Source: Leptotrichia shahii (GTDB lineage: Bacteria; Fusobacteriota; Fusobacteriia; Fusobacteriales; Leptotrichiaceae). Taken from it: DNA of 64,000 nt. Location: positions 1,426,001-1,490,000 of the forward strand of contig NZ_AP019827.1 in NCBI RefSeq assembly GCF_008327825.1, read 5' to 3'. The notes beneath the pieces were generated by a model that was given only the letters and a program-made list of their open reading frames with translations, had not been told where the DNA came from and searched no databases. Each line of letters begins with the position of its first letter. Positions within the stretch are counted from its first letter, which is position 1. Of this stretch, positions 1 to 8,516 are shown piece by piece. The translations under genes were made by a program, and so were the position numbers.

Positions 1-718
1 AATACCAGTCGCCAAATTTTGTAATATATTTCACAACAGTTCCATTATCCATTTTTGAAACAATTTTTGATTCTTTTGTCGGTTTTTCACGCAAATTCGC
101 ATATCCATCCTTTGAACTCACTTCATATTTTTTTAAATCAAAAGGTTCATTCGGATCTGTAAATTCTTCTTCCAAATCCTTTGATTTTTTCGTTTTAACT
201 TCAGTAATTTTCGATTTCGCACCATCAACTCTCTTTAATTCTGTAGCATAAGCGTAAACAGTCGTAAAATCACATTCTGTATACGGCAAAACCTTTTTTA
301 TCTTAACTGTCGCTGGAACTTCAAATTTCCCTTTACTAATTTTTTGCATTTTTTTGTACTCTTCTGGAAAACTTTTCTTCAATGTTTCAGTTATAATTTT
401 CTCATCCTTAGCTGCTTCCTTTTCATAATCCACATTCACATCTGGATTATTATAGTCAAAATCTCTAAGCCTCAAAACTAACGGTTTCCCATTCACAATA
501 TCCTTATTTTCAGGATAAAACAGCATTTCGCCATATCCAGTACCCGAGCAAGGCACCTCTGGATCACTTTTATCCCAATCCATCTTAAAAATCCCTCTTA
601 AATTCAAAATTACATCGTTATCAGTCAATAAAATTTCTTGAGCATTCGTATTTTTTCCAAAACTAATTACAGAAATTAATAGTAAAAATACAAAAAATAA
701 ATAATTTTTAAATTTCAT
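1..718 (-). CDS. Secreted SH3-domain protein (3' end outside window)
   Basis: The frame is open from an ATG at 718 down to base 1, about 239 codons, and the stop lies outside the window. The N-terminus is a signal peptide: a basic start (MKFKNYLF), a hydrophobic stretch, and a likely cleavage after ISFGK/NTNA. The middle is acidic and lysine-rich without a domain I recognise. From about residue 195 the sequence reads GYANLREKP followed by SKIVSKMDNGTVVKYI and GDWYW, which is typical of a bacterial SH3-like domain (peptidoglycan or wall binding in many families). A ribosome site (AGAGGTGGGAAAG) precedes the ATG. It probably acts in the periplasm. The function beyond the SH3 domain is unknown. 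Confidence 0.7.
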   Translation of the reverse strand, partial: MKFKNYLFFVFLLLISVISFGKNTNAQEILLTDNDVILNLRGIFKMDWDKSDPEVPCSGTGYGEMLFYPENKDIVNGKPLVLRLRDFDYNNPDVNVDYEKEAAKDEKIITETLKKSFPEEYKKMQKISKGKFEVPATVKIKKVLPYTECDFTTVYAYATELKRVDGAKSKITEVKTKKSKDLEEEFTDPNEPFDLKKYEVSSKDGYANLREKPTKESKIVSKMDNGTVVKYITKFGDWY

Positions 719-757
719 CTTTCCCACCTCTTTTTTTATTTAAGAAAATACAAAAAT

Positions 758-1423
758 TTAATATCCAGAACCTTCGTTCTCAGCCCCAGTCACAATCGCA
801 ATTCCAGAACTTGTTCCTAATCTTTCAGCACCCAGTTCAATATATTTTTTCGCAGTTTCAAAGTCTCTCACTCCACCACTTGCCTTAACCTTAGCTTTAT
901 CTCCAACTGCTTTTTTCATAAGTTCCACATCATCAAATGTAGCCCCTCCAGTTCCAAAACCTGTCGAAGTTTTCACAAAATCAGCATTCGCATTAACAGC
1001 CAATTCACACGCCTTCACTTTTTCCTCATCAGTCAAATAGCAAGTTTCAATAATCACTTTCAAGATATTTTTTCCAATCGCTTCTTTAATTCTTCTAATT
1101 TCGTTTTCCACCAAATCGTAGTCCTTATCTTTCAATGCTCCAACATTAATAACCATGTCAATTTCTGAAGAACCATCTTCAATCGCCTTTTTCGCCTCGA
1201 ATACCTTTACATCAGTCGCCATAGCCCCCAAAGGAAACCCAACTACTGCTGCAACCTTTACATCACTATCCTTAACTTGACTAAAAGCATACTCAACATT
1301 TGCCCCATTCACGCAAACTGAATAAAATCCATATTTTTTAGCCTCTTCACATAATTTTTTTACATCTTCTCTCGTAGCACTCGCCTTCAAAATTGTGTGA
1401 TCGATAAATTTGTTTATTTCCAT
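758..1423 (-). CDS. deoC: Deoxyribose-phosphate aldolase
   Basis: DeoC splits 2-deoxyribose-5-phosphate into acetaldehyde and glyceraldehyde-3-phosphate, the last step of deoxynucleoside catabolism in the cytoplasm. The TIM-barrel hallmarks are present: the N-terminal IDHTILK, the Schiff-base lysine in FVKTSTGFGTGGAT and the second lysine in VKASGGVRD. The length, about 221 aa, is normal for the family. I prefer the ATG at 1423 (MEINKFIDHT) because AAAGGAAA lies about 8 bases ahead of it; the in-frame ATG three codons upstream nearly overlaps that site. The partner nucleoside phosphorylase is not adjacent but lies at 53.2 kb in this window, so the pathway is split over two loci. Confidence 0.95.
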   Translation of the reverse strand: MEINKFIDHTILKASATREDVKKLCEEAKKYGFYSVCVNGANVEYAFSQVKDSDVKVAAVVGFPLGAMATDVKVFEAKKAIEDGSSEIDMVINVGALKDKDYDLVENEIRRIKEAIGKNILKVIIETCYLTDEEKVKACELAVNANADFVKTSTGFGTGGATFDDVELMKKAVGDKAKVKASGGVRDFETAKKYIELGAERLGTSSGIAIVTGAENEGSGY

Positions 1424-1510
1424 TATTATCATTTCCTTTCTTTAATTTGTTATTTGTTGTTTTTATTCCATTACTACTATAAGTATACCGACTTTTTAAC
1501 CTTTTAGCAA

Positions 1511-2218
1511 CTACCTTTTAGCAATTGCCGTAAAAGTAAATTTATCAGGATGATAAGTTATTGTTTCGTATTGAAAAAGATTTCCGTTGGATAAATAGGC
1601 GTAAGTTTCAATAACTACAACTCTGTCAATATTTTCCAGATTTATATACCGTCTTTCTTCATCTGTTGCACTTCTGAACTTTATTTCCCGCCTTGAATAC
1701 GATATTTTTAAATTCAGTTCATTTTCTAGATATTCATAAATAGATTTGCTGGCTATTTCATCATTGAGATAGGTTACTATTTTTCTATCAAAATAAGAAG
1801 TGGCATACTGCACAACTTCGCCATCTAAGGAATAAGTACGTACAACTTTGTAAAAATCAGCAGTTTTAGAAACATTAAATTTTTCCATCAGTTCCTCGAC
1901 ACCTTGTACTATATATAGACTAACTAAATTTGCCTTGACATCTATATTTTTTATCTTATTCAATTCCTGAAACGTCTGTATCGAAGTAAGCGAAATATTT
2001 TTCAAATCCCCTTTTTCCAGCACAATCGACTTTTTTCCCTTTATTTTTTGAATATATCCCTCAGACTCCAATAATGCAAGTGCCTTTCTCACAGTAAGCA
2101 CCGAACAGGAATAATCTATCGCCAAATCAGCCTCACTTTTTAGATAGTCTTTTGACTTTAATTTTCCATCTTTTATTTGTTTTTTTATATTTTTATAAAC
2201 TTCCTTATATTTACTCAT
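1511..2218 (-). CDS. GntR/HutC-family transcriptional regulator with UTRA domain
   Basis: The protein has an N-terminal winged helix (roughly residues 1-70: KYKEVYKNIKKQI, then LTVRKALALLESEGYI with the recognition helix) followed by a C-terminal UTRA-type ligand-binding domain ending in YETITYHPDKFTF. Members of the HutC subgroup usually sense a sugar phosphate or amine and repress nearby genes. The chosen start at 2218 (MSKYKEVY) has AAAGG nine bases upstream; the longer frame back to 2281 adds a non-homologous tail. It is transcribed divergently from the SDR gene at 2394, and the shared region carries inverted repeats, so control of that gene, of itself, or of both is likely. The ligand cannot be told from sequence. 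Confidence 0.85.
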   Translation of the reverse strand: MSKYKEVYKNIKKQIKDGKLKSKDYLKSEADLAIDYSCSVLTVRKALALLESEGYIQKIKGKKSIVLEKGDLKNISLTSIQTFQELNKIKNIDVKANLVSLYIVQGVEELMEKFNVSKTADFYKVVRTYSLDGEVVQYATSYFDRKIVTYLNDEIASKSIYEYLENELNLKISYSRREIKFRSATDEERRYINLENIDRVVVIETYAYLSNGNLFQYETITYHPDKFTFTAIAKR

Positions 2219-2284
2219 TTCACAATACCTTTCCATAGTAATTAATATATTATACTTTAATTTATTTAAAATAACAACCACAAT

Positions 2285-2342
2285 ATATCTTTTTCATTTT
2301 CTAAAACATCTATATATATGTATTGACTTTTTAAAAAGATAT
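2285..2342. promoter_or_regulatory. Inverted repeats between gntR-type regulator and SDR gene
   Basis: Two arms, ATATCTTTTT at 2285-2294 and AAAAAGATAT at 2333-2342, are exact reverse complements 38 bases apart. Between them ACATCTATATATATGT (2306-2321) is a near-perfect palindrome just upstream of the -35 box. The second arm lies in the -35/-10 spacer of the SDR promoter. Placement between a GntR regulator and a divergent gene suggests operator sites; this is inference. Confidence 0.4.
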
Positions 2343-2350
2343 GTTATAAT
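2323..2350 (+). promoter_or_regulatory. Sigma-70-type promoter of the SDR gene
   Basis: TTGACT (2323-2328), a 16-base spacer and TATAAT (2345-2350) give a near-consensus promoter 44 bases ahead of the SDR start codon. A strong ribosome site AAAGGAGATG follows at about 2379. Confidence 0.75.
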
Positions 2351-2393
2351 AAGTTTGTAAGAAAAATTAATTACTCAAAGGAGATGATTTAAA

Positions 2394-3137
2394 ATGGCTG
2401 TTAAAAACAAAGTCGTTATCGTTACAGGAGCTTCTTCAGGAATTGGAAAAGCTACTGCAAAATTATTAGGGGAAAGTGGAGCAAAAGTCGTACTTGCTGC
2501 AAGAGATAAGGAAAAATTACAGCAAGTTGTTGCTGAAATAAAGGAAAAAGGAGGAGAAGCCACTTACAAAGTGACAGATGTGTCAAAAAGAGAGGAAGTA
2601 AAAGCATTGGTTGATTTTACAATTTCTAAATATGGAAAAATAGATGTTATTTTCAATAATGCAGGATTAATGCCAAATGCACCATTGTCTGAACTAAAGA
2701 ATAGCGAATGGGACGAGATGATTGATGTAAATTTAAAAGGTGTCCTAAACGGCATAGAAGCTGTACTTCCTCATTTTATAAAACAAAAATCTGGACACGT
2801 TATTAGCACATCTTCTGTTGCTGGATTAAATACATATCTTGGAGCAGGAGTTTACTGTGCCACAAAACATGGTGTAAAAGCTCTAATGGAAGTGCTTAGA
2901 AAAGAAAGTGCCAATGAAAAAATGAATGTCCGTACAACAACATTATATTTAGGAGCATTTAAAACTGAACTTGCAACACGTATCACAAACAAAGCAATCA
3001 AGGAAAGAATTGAATTTCTTTACGACACAATTGGAGCAGATCCTATAATAGTTGCCGAAGCTGTAAAATTTGCGATTGACTTGCCTGAAGAAGTAAGTAT
3101 GAATGAAATCACACTTTATCCAACAGCACAATTATAA
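2394..3137 (+). CDS. SDR-family NAD(P)-dependent oxidoreductase
   Basis: A classical short-chain dehydrogenase of 247 aa. The Rossmann nucleotide motif TGASSGIGKA is at residues 12-21, NNAG lies near residue 90, a catalytic serine is in STSSVAG and the YCATK (YxxxK) pair is near residue 155. The ARDKEKL segment after beta-2 suggests NADP(H) preference, but this is weak. Close relatives are generic cytoplasmic oxidoreductases (YdfG-like) with 3-hydroxy acid or alcohol substrates; the actual substrate is unknown. The start has AAAGGAGATG eight bases upstream and a near-consensus promoter. It stands alone on the plus strand, divergent from a GntR regulator that may control it. Confidence 0.85.
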   Translation: MAVKNKVVIVTGASSGIGKATAKLLGESGAKVVLAARDKEKLQQVVAEIKEKGGEATYKVTDVSKREEVKALVDFTISKYGKIDVIFNNAGLMPNAPLSELKNSEWDEMIDVNLKGVLNGIEAVLPHFIKQKSGHVISTSSVAGLNTYLGAGVYCATKHGVKALMEVLRKESANEKMNVRTTTLYLGAFKTELATRITNKAIKERIEFLYDTIGADPIIVAEAVKFAIDLPEEVSMNEITLYPTAQL

Positions 3138-3164
3138 ACTTATTTAAACTTTTTCTTAAAAGAA

Positions 3165-3292
3165 TACTTTGATTGATAAAGTTATTTGTTTTGATTTAAT
3201 TTAAAATATTTCTTGAAAATATGTTATTAGTTTAAATGTACAGTTTTTTAAATAGACTATTCTTGATTTAAACTAAATATTATTCTTTTGAC
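3165..3292. other. Gene-free stretch resembling joined fabV flanks
   Basis: This intergenic DNA (3138-3452) contains no ORF worth calling. From about 3165 to 3252 it aligns well with the region just upstream of fabV (38418-38519), including a long shared block around TTTAATTTAAAATATTTCTT and then TTTAAATGTA. From 3253 to 3292 it aligns with the sequence just after fabV (39795-39833), sharing TATTATTCTTTTGA. The two similarities abut directly, as though a fabV-like locus had lost its gene. The downstream similarity is partly shared with another terminator at 53.1 kb, so it is less specific than the upstream one. Confidence 0.5.
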
Positions 3293-3340
3293 TGCACCTC
3301 TAATCTTGTTTATATCCAAAATTTTAGGTGCAGCTTATTT
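3292..3340 (+). terminator. Putative terminator after the SDR gene
   Basis: CTGCACCT (3292-3299) and AGGTGCAG (3326-3333) form an 8-bp stem with a long 26-base loop, followed by CTTATTTTTT. The long loop makes it less typical. Confidence 0.5.
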
Positions 3341-3452
3341 TTTCAACATTTATTTAATCTTACAATAAATTTTCATTATAGATTTTTTCACTAATTAAAT
3401 ACAAATCTTAATATTGCGGGAAAATTTTTTTGTTTTATACTACATTTATATT

Positions 3453-4358
3453 TTACAAAACTTTCTTTTTCAAATATTTCCACAAAACTATCATTAATAC
3501 TGTCATTATTATAAAAATTATTACTAATGCCCAAAATCCTGTATCCTGAAGCGGTAATTTCACATTCATTCCATAAAAGCCAAAAATCATATTTGGAACT
3601 GTAATTAATATTGTCGCTGCAGCTAAAACTTTCATTGTGATATTCATATTATTGCCAATGTATGAAGAGTATGTTTCCCGTGTTGTTTTACAAATTTCAC
3701 AATACGAAGACGACAAATCAAGTGTAAAATTTATTTCTTGTAAAATTCTCGTCATGTATTCCTCAAATTGCTGAAATTGCTCATCTTCTTTCAAATTCTC
3801 AACAACATAATCCAAGTTTCTCATTGCAATATTGTAAACATAAAAACCTTGCTCCACTTCCGAAAGTGAAATCAGTTTCTCATTACTTTGCTGCTCCCTC
3901 AAAACCGTTTCAATCTTGTCGTGTTCTCCAATTAAAATTCGTACATATTTATACAAACTTTGAGAAACTTTATGAAGCATATTTAGAAAAAAACGATTTT
4001 CTTCAAGAATCTCATCTCTTAACTCAGCATATTCCTCAACAAAATCATAAAAATCTTCATAATAATCATCATCTAAAATGACAATCTTATTCTCTCTCAT
4101 ACAAATTACAATTGGATTAATTTCGTAAGATGTAACCTCTTTATCTATCACAGGTTTCTTCACAGTCGGATAATACAATTTATAAATTTCCCAGTCTGAT
4201 TTTGAGATCCTTGGAGTAAAAATTTCTTCATCAATTACATTTTTTATTTTTTCCTCATCCATCTCCAATCTTTCAGACACAATTCTATAATCTTCATCTT
4301 TTAAATTATACACATAAGAAATTGTTTTCCCGCTTTTCGTATTTATTTTTTTTATCAT
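3453..4358 (-). CDS. corA: CorA-family divalent cation channel
   Basis: A CorA-like membrane protein of about 301 aa that would carry Mg2+ (or Co2+/Ni2+/Zn2+) across the inner membrane. A long cytoplasmic N-terminal region rich in charged helices ends in two C-terminal membrane helices. The signature YGMN lies in the loop after the first helix (IFGFYGMNVKLP), and the basic tail KYLKKKVL follows the second. I chose the start at 4358 (MIKKINTK), where AAAGG precedes the ATG by five bases, rather than the ATG five codons upstream. It stands alone between the convergent SDR gene and the ftsL/rsmH pair. The ion specificity is not visible. Confidence 0.88.
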   Translation of the reverse strand: MIKKINTKSGKTISYVYNLKDEDYRIVSERLEMDEEKIKNVIDEEIFTPRISKSDWEIYKLYYPTVKKPVIDKEVTSYEINPIVICMRENKIVILDDDYYEDFYDFVEEYAELRDEILEENRFFLNMLHKVSQSLYKYVRILIGEHDKIETVLREQQSNEKLISLSEVEQGFYVYNIAMRNLDYVVENLKEDEQFQQFEEYMTRILQEINFTLDLSSSYCEICKTTRETYSSYIGNNMNITMKVLAAATILITVPNMIFGFYGMNVKLPLQDTGFWALVIIFIIMTVLMIVLWKYLKKKVL

Positions 4359-4464
4359 AATTACCTTTCCCACTATTTTTAAAATTTTTATTCATGCTTA
4401 GATTACATCAAATCTGTAATTAAAAAAATATAACACGATTTATTATGTTATATTTTCTTAATTA

Positions 4465-4884
4465 TTATTTTTGTAAATCTATATATGTTGGGTTATTTGG
4501 AATAGAAAAACCTTTTTCTTTTGCTTTCTGTTCTTGACTTTTCAAATCGTCACTATTGATAAATTTATTATCTAATCTTTCAACTTCTTTTTTTAATTCC
4601 TTTAATTCAATTTCTTTTTTTTGTATTTTTCTACCTAAACTTACCACATCATATCCTGCAAAAGATCTTAATAATGCTACCGCTGTTACAATCATAACAT
4701 AAAACATAACGGTCTTTATAAGTTTTTTGTCTAGTCCTGCAGTTCTGGAAAGTTTTCTTTTAACTTCTGTAGGAGCTACTATTTTTTTTCTTTTTGATTC
4801 TTCATGTGATCTTGCTGTATTTGTAATTTTTGGAACATTTAATATTTCCATATGCATTTTTTTATTTTTAGATACACCATTCAT
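4465..4884 (-). CDS. ftsL: FtsL-like cell division protein
   Basis: A small bitopic protein (139 aa): a basic N-terminal cytoplasmic tail of about 58 residues, one hydrophobic helix (about 60-76, VMFYVMIVTAVALL) and a C-terminal periplasmic coiled coil (IQKKEIELKELKKEVERLD). This architecture, and its position directly behind rsmH with a gap of only six bases, match FtsL of the division and cell wall cluster, which recruits FtsB/DivIC and FtsQ/DivIB to the septum. The primary sequence is poorly conserved in this family, so the name rests on topology and synteny. The ribosome site sits very close to the ATG at 4884, so an internal start at 4857 is possible. Confidence 0.7.
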   Translation of the reverse strand: MNGVSKNKKMHMEILNVPKITNTARSHEESKRKKIVAPTEVKRKLSRTAGLDKKLIKTVMFYVMIVTAVALLRSFAGYDVVSLGRKIQKKEIELKELKKEVERLDNKFINSDDLKSQEQKAKEKGFSIPNNPTYIDLQK

Positions 4885-4890
4885 ACTCCT

Positions 4891-5817
4891 TTATTCACTC
4901 CTTTCAAAAATTCTCAATTTTGCCGAATGTGCCCTGTTATTTTCTTCTAATTCTAATGTCTTAGCAATTATCGGCTTTCTTGTAATTATCTTTCCTAAAC
5001 TTTTTTTATTACATACACAAATTGGTATATCCTTTGGACAAGTACAAGGATCTTCATATTTACGAAATTTTTCTTTTACAATCCTATCTTCCAAAGAATG
5101 AAAAGTAATTACCAAAAGTCTGCCATTTTTATTAAGTAATTTAACTGCCTTATCCAACGTTTCACTCAAGACTTCAAGTTCTTTATTTACAAAAATTCTA
5201 ATTGCCTGAAACGTTCTTTTAGCAGGATGCCGTTTCATACTTTTCCCTATTGACTTTATAACAATATCTACAAGTTCTGTCGTAGTTTCAATAGGCTTAT
5301 TTTTCCTATATTCTACAATTTTTTTTGCAATTCGTCGAGATTTTGGCTCTTCACCATATTTGTAAATAATATCAGCAATCTCTTTTTCAGAAAATTCATT
5401 GACAACTTCATAAGCACTTATTTTTAAATTGCTATCCATCCGCATATCCAATCTTGCCTCGAATCTGTATGAAAAACCTCTTTTAGCGTTATCCAGCTGA
5501 TTTGAGGAAACTCCTATATCCATCAGTATTCGATCTACTTTTTCAAACCCTCCAAGATAAACAGCCGTATCAATATTTTTAAAATTATCCTGAAATATCT
5601 GAAGTTTATTTCCAAATTTTTCTAGTCTTGTTTTAGCAAATTCAATAGCCTGCATATCTTGATCAATTGCAATAACATTTGAATTTTCAGAAGAATTTTC
5701 TAGAATACCTTGTGTATGCCCACCGCCGCCAAGCGTACAATCAACATAAACTGCATCCCTATCTGTTATTATATTGTCCATTACTTCGTCAAACAGCACA
5801 GGCTTATGATATTCCAT
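4891..5817 (-). CDS. rsmH: 16S rRNA (cytosine-1402-N4)-methyltransferase RsmH
   Basis: RsmH (MraW) methylates N4 of C1402 in 16S rRNA at the P site. The SAM-binding motif VDCTLGGGGHT is at residues 25-35, GVSSNQLD and the RGFSYRFEARLDMRMD block follow, and the family markers VITFHSLEDRIVK and the tail AHSAKLRIFER are present. The length (308 aa) is normal. The gene begins at ATG 5817 (MEYHKPVLFDEV) after a GGAGG site. It is followed by the ftsL-like gene six bases later, the usual order at the head of the division and wall (dcw) cluster. The remaining dcw genes (pbp, mra, mur, ftsQAZ) are absent here, so this is a short fragment of that cluster. Confidence 0.96.
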   Translation of the reverse strand: MEYHKPVLFDEVMDNIITDRDAVYVDCTLGGGGHTQGILENSSENSNVIAIDQDMQAIEFAKTRLEKFGNKLQIFQDNFKNIDTAVYLGGFEKVDRILMDIGVSSNQLDNAKRGFSYRFEARLDMRMDSNLKISAYEVVNEFSEKEIADIIYKYGEEPKSRRIAKKIVEYRKNKPIETTTELVDIVIKSIGKSMKRHPAKRTFQAIRIFVNKELEVLSETLDKAVKLLNKNGRLLVITFHSLEDRIVKEKFRKYEDPCTCPKDIPICVCNKKSLGKIITRKPIIAKTLELEENNRAHSAKLRIFERSE

Positions 5818-5992
5818 ATACTCCTCCCTCCTAATATTTTTAAAATTTCAAATTTTGTACATTGCAATTAAATTAGCAATTTGTAATCTAGTTAATTATC
5901 AAAGCATTTTATTTCTTTTACAATTACTGAAACATTTTATCATACTTTTCTTATTTTTTCCATATAACTTTTTAAATTTTTTATTTTTTATT

Positions 5993-6553
5993 TTAAAGCA
6001 CAATTTCCTTTGCAATTCTTTCAGCCGCTTCTTTCCCTAAAAGTTCGTTAATAATCACAAGTGAAAAATCCATTGCAGTCCCAGCACTTCTACTAGTTAT
6101 AATGTTCCCATCCACAACAGCTCTTTCATTTTTCAATAATGCCTTCCCCTTTAACAAATCATCTTCACAAGCTGGGAAGCACACCGCATTTTTTCCTTCC
6201 AAAATTCCAAGGTTCGATAACACTGTTGGAGCAGCACAAATAGCAGCAACTCTTTTATTTTCAGTATCTTTTGAAAATTTCAAAATATTATCCAAAAGAA
6301 GCTGTGATTTAAAATAATTTTCCGTTCCTGGTCCACCAGGCATTACAAGCATATCATAGTCTGAAAACTCAATTTCTCCAATAACTTTATCAACTAGTAT
6401 TCTCACTTTTCTTGCGCTTTCCACAAGATTATCATCTGTAATTGAAACCGTATCCACATCAATTCCAGCTCTTTGAAGCAAATCAACAGGTGTTATTGCC
6501 TCAATTTCTTCAAATCCATTTGCTAAAAATACTGCAACTTTTTTTTCTTTCAT
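5993..6553 (-). CDS. DJ-1/PfpI-family protein (YajL-like)
   Basis: A class I glutamine-amidotransferase-like protein of about 186 aa. It has the glutamate of the N-terminal NGFEEIE, the strand VMPGGPGTE and the nucleophile elbow AAICAAP with the conserved reactive cysteine, then SRSAGTAMDF near the end. Family members act as protein/nucleic-acid repair, chaperone or glyoxalase-type enzymes; the true activity is disputed for the group. I use the ATG at 6553 because GGAG lies 11 bases ahead; a GTG four codons upstream overlaps that site. It is a single gene with its own ribosome site. Confidence 0.85.
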   Translation of the reverse strand: MKEKKVAVFLANGFEEIEAITPVDLLQRAGIDVDTVSITDDNLVESARKVRILVDKVIGEIEFSDYDMLVMPGGPGTENYFKSQLLLDNILKFSKDTENKRVAAICAAPTVLSNLGILEGKNAVCFPACEDDLLKGKALLKNERAVVDGNIITSRSAGTAMDFSLVIINELLGKEAAERIAKEIVL

Positions 6554-6701
6554 AATATTTTTCACTCCTTCATTGTATTATTTAATTTATTTGATGACAA
6601 TAAGTTTTACTTCTTAACAAAAAATTATAAAAATTTATTAATAAAAAATAACATTAATAATTTTTATTTAAAAAAACAAATAAAATTATAAAGACAAAAA
6701 A

Positions 6702-6724
6702 GGCTAATAAATGTATCACTAGCC
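6702..6724 (-). terminator. Terminator after ptsI
   Basis: GGCTA and TAGCC (6702-6706 and 6720-6724) form a stem flanked by A and T runs on both sides, so it could work in both directions; on the minus strand it is followed by TTTTTT just beyond the ptsI stop. Confidence 0.7.
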
Positions 6725-6736
6725 TTTTTTTATCTA

Positions 6737-8443
6737 TTAAACTAATTTTTCTATAACACCTTCAGGTGTATCTTGTTGCAAAATTAAATCTCTAAATTTT
6801 TGTGCATCAGCGTAACTACTATTTCTAATTATTTTTTTAACAGTTAAACCAGATGAAGCACTCATACTGAATGAATCAAGCCCCATTCCTAAAAGTAATT
6901 TAGTTGCTCTCTTATCTCCTGCAAATTCTCCGCACATACTTACACTTATATGAGCTCCATGTGCAGCATCAATTACCTTTTGAATTGCTTCCAATACAGC
7001 AGGGTTAAATGAATTATATAAATTTGAAACCATTTCATTTCCTCTGTCTACTGCTAAGAAATATTGAGTCAAGTCATTTGTTCCAATTGAGAAAAAGTCA
7101 ACTTCTTTTGCAAATTTATAAGCAATAATAGCTGTTGAAGGAGTTTCAACCATTATTCCAACTTTTATGTTTCTATCGTAAATTTTTCCGATTTCATCAA
7201 GTTCTTTCTTACATTCTTCCAAAATGGCATTTGCTTTTCTGATTTCATTAATTGAACTTATCATTGGATACATAATTTTAATTTGTCCATATTGAGATGC
7301 TCTCAAGATAGCTCTTAACTGAGTTTTGAACATATCTTTGTTTTCCAATGAGATTCTAATTGCTCTGTATCCTAAGAATGGATTTAATTCTTTTGGCAAG
7401 TCTAAATATGGTAATTCCTTATCTCCACCAATATCCATTGTTCTTATTGTTACAGGCTTTCCTTGCATTTTTTCAGCAACTACTCTATATGCTTGATATT
7501 GTTCTTCTTCAGTTGGGAAGTGATCAGAATTCATAAATAGGAATTCTGTTCTGTATAATCCAATTCCAGTTGCTCCAGATTCAATTACAGCATCAACGTC
7601 ATTAGGACTTCCAATATTTCCCCAAATATCAACTTTTCTTCCATCAAGAGTAATTGCATCTTCATGAATTAATTTTCTTAATTCTTCTTTTTCTTTTTTT
7701 AATGCTTCTTGTTTTTTAACATATTCATTAACCAGTTCATCAGATGGTTCTAGGTATAGTTCTCCTGTTTCTCCATCCATAACAACAATTTCTCCATCTT
7801 TAACTTCTTTCAGAATCCCTTTTACTCCAACTACTGCTGGTAATTCAAGTGATCTTGCCATAATTGCTGAGTGAGCTGTTTTTCCTCCAACTTCTGTAAT
7901 AAACCCAATACAGTTTTCTAAATCCAATTGAGCTGTATCAGATGGAGTCAAATCTTCAGTTACAACAATTGTTCCAGATTCCAAGTTACTTAAGTCATGA
8001 ATTTTCATACCTAGTAAATTTTTAAGCCATCTTTTACCTATATCTTTCAAATCAGCAGCTCTTTCTCTTAAATATGGATCATCCAATTGTGAAATCATAT
8101 CACAATATTCATTAATTCCATCATGCAATGCTTTTGCAGCTGGAAGTCCATCTTCTTTAATTTTATCTTCAACTTCCGTAATCAAATCATCATCTTCAAG
8201 AAGCATAATATGACCATCAAAAATTGCTGCTTTATCTTCACCCATTTTCTCTTTTACTTTTTCTCTAATTGCGATTAACTGAGTTTTAGATTTTTTTAAT
8301 CCATTTTCCAATTTTGCAAGTTCAGCTTCAATTGTTGAATTTTCATCCTTAGTTTCCGGTACAACAATTTCCTCTGTTATAAAAAGTAATACTTTACCTA
8401 TAGATACTCCTTCAGAAGCACCAATTCCTGTCATTCTTTTCAT
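6737..8443 (-). CDS. ptsI: PTS enzyme I (phosphoenolpyruvate-protein phosphotransferase)
   Basis: Enzyme I takes phosphate from PEP and passes it to HPr, starting sugar uptake by the phosphotransferase system. All domains are present in 568 aa: an N-terminal HPr-binding region, the phospho-histidine in GGKTAHSAIMARS (about residue 190) and the C-terminal PEP-binding barrel with MYPMISS, VGIMVETPS, DFFSIGTNDLTQY and the cysteine of VSMCGEFAGD. The start at 8443 has AAGGAG six bases upstream. In most bacteria ptsH sits next to ptsI; here no HPr gene is adjacent, and the next gene upstream is an ankyrin protein 73 bases away. Other PTS parts in the window are an EIIA (19.2 kb) and DhaM (47.3 kb). 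Confidence 0.97.
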   Translation of the reverse strand: MKRMTGIGASEGVSIGKVLLFITEEIVVPETKDENSTIEAELAKLENGLKKSKTQLIAIREKVKEKMGEDKAAIFDGHIMLLEDDDLITEVEDKIKEDGLPAAKALHDGINEYCDMISQLDDPYLRERAADLKDIGKRWLKNLLGMKIHDLSNLESGTIVVTEDLTPSDTAQLDLENCIGFITEVGGKTAHSAIMARSLELPAVVGVKGILKEVKDGEIVVMDGETGELYLEPSDELVNEYVKKQEALKKEKEELRKLIHEDAITLDGRKVDIWGNIGSPNDVDAVIESGATGIGLYRTEFLFMNSDHFPTEEEQYQAYRVVAEKMQGKPVTIRTMDIGGDKELPYLDLPKELNPFLGYRAIRISLENKDMFKTQLRAILRASQYGQIKIMYPMISSINEIRKANAILEECKKELDEIGKIYDRNIKVGIMVETPSTAIIAYKFAKEVDFFSIGTNDLTQYFLAVDRGNEMVSNLYNSFNPAVLEAIQKVIDAAHGAHISVSMCGEFAGDKRATKLLLGMGLDSFSMSASSGLTVKKIIRNSSYADAQKFRDLILQQDTPEGVIEKLV

Positions 8444-8516
8444 TTTTTTCTCCTTATATATAAAATTTTTTTAAGTAAATTTAAAATAGCTTCCGATAAG
8501 CTAATAATATTTAATT

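Noticed and set aside
2375-3131. Minus-strand ORFs of 60-63 codons inside the SDR gene.
   Set aside because: They are antisense shadows of a clear family gene and contain no motifs of their own.
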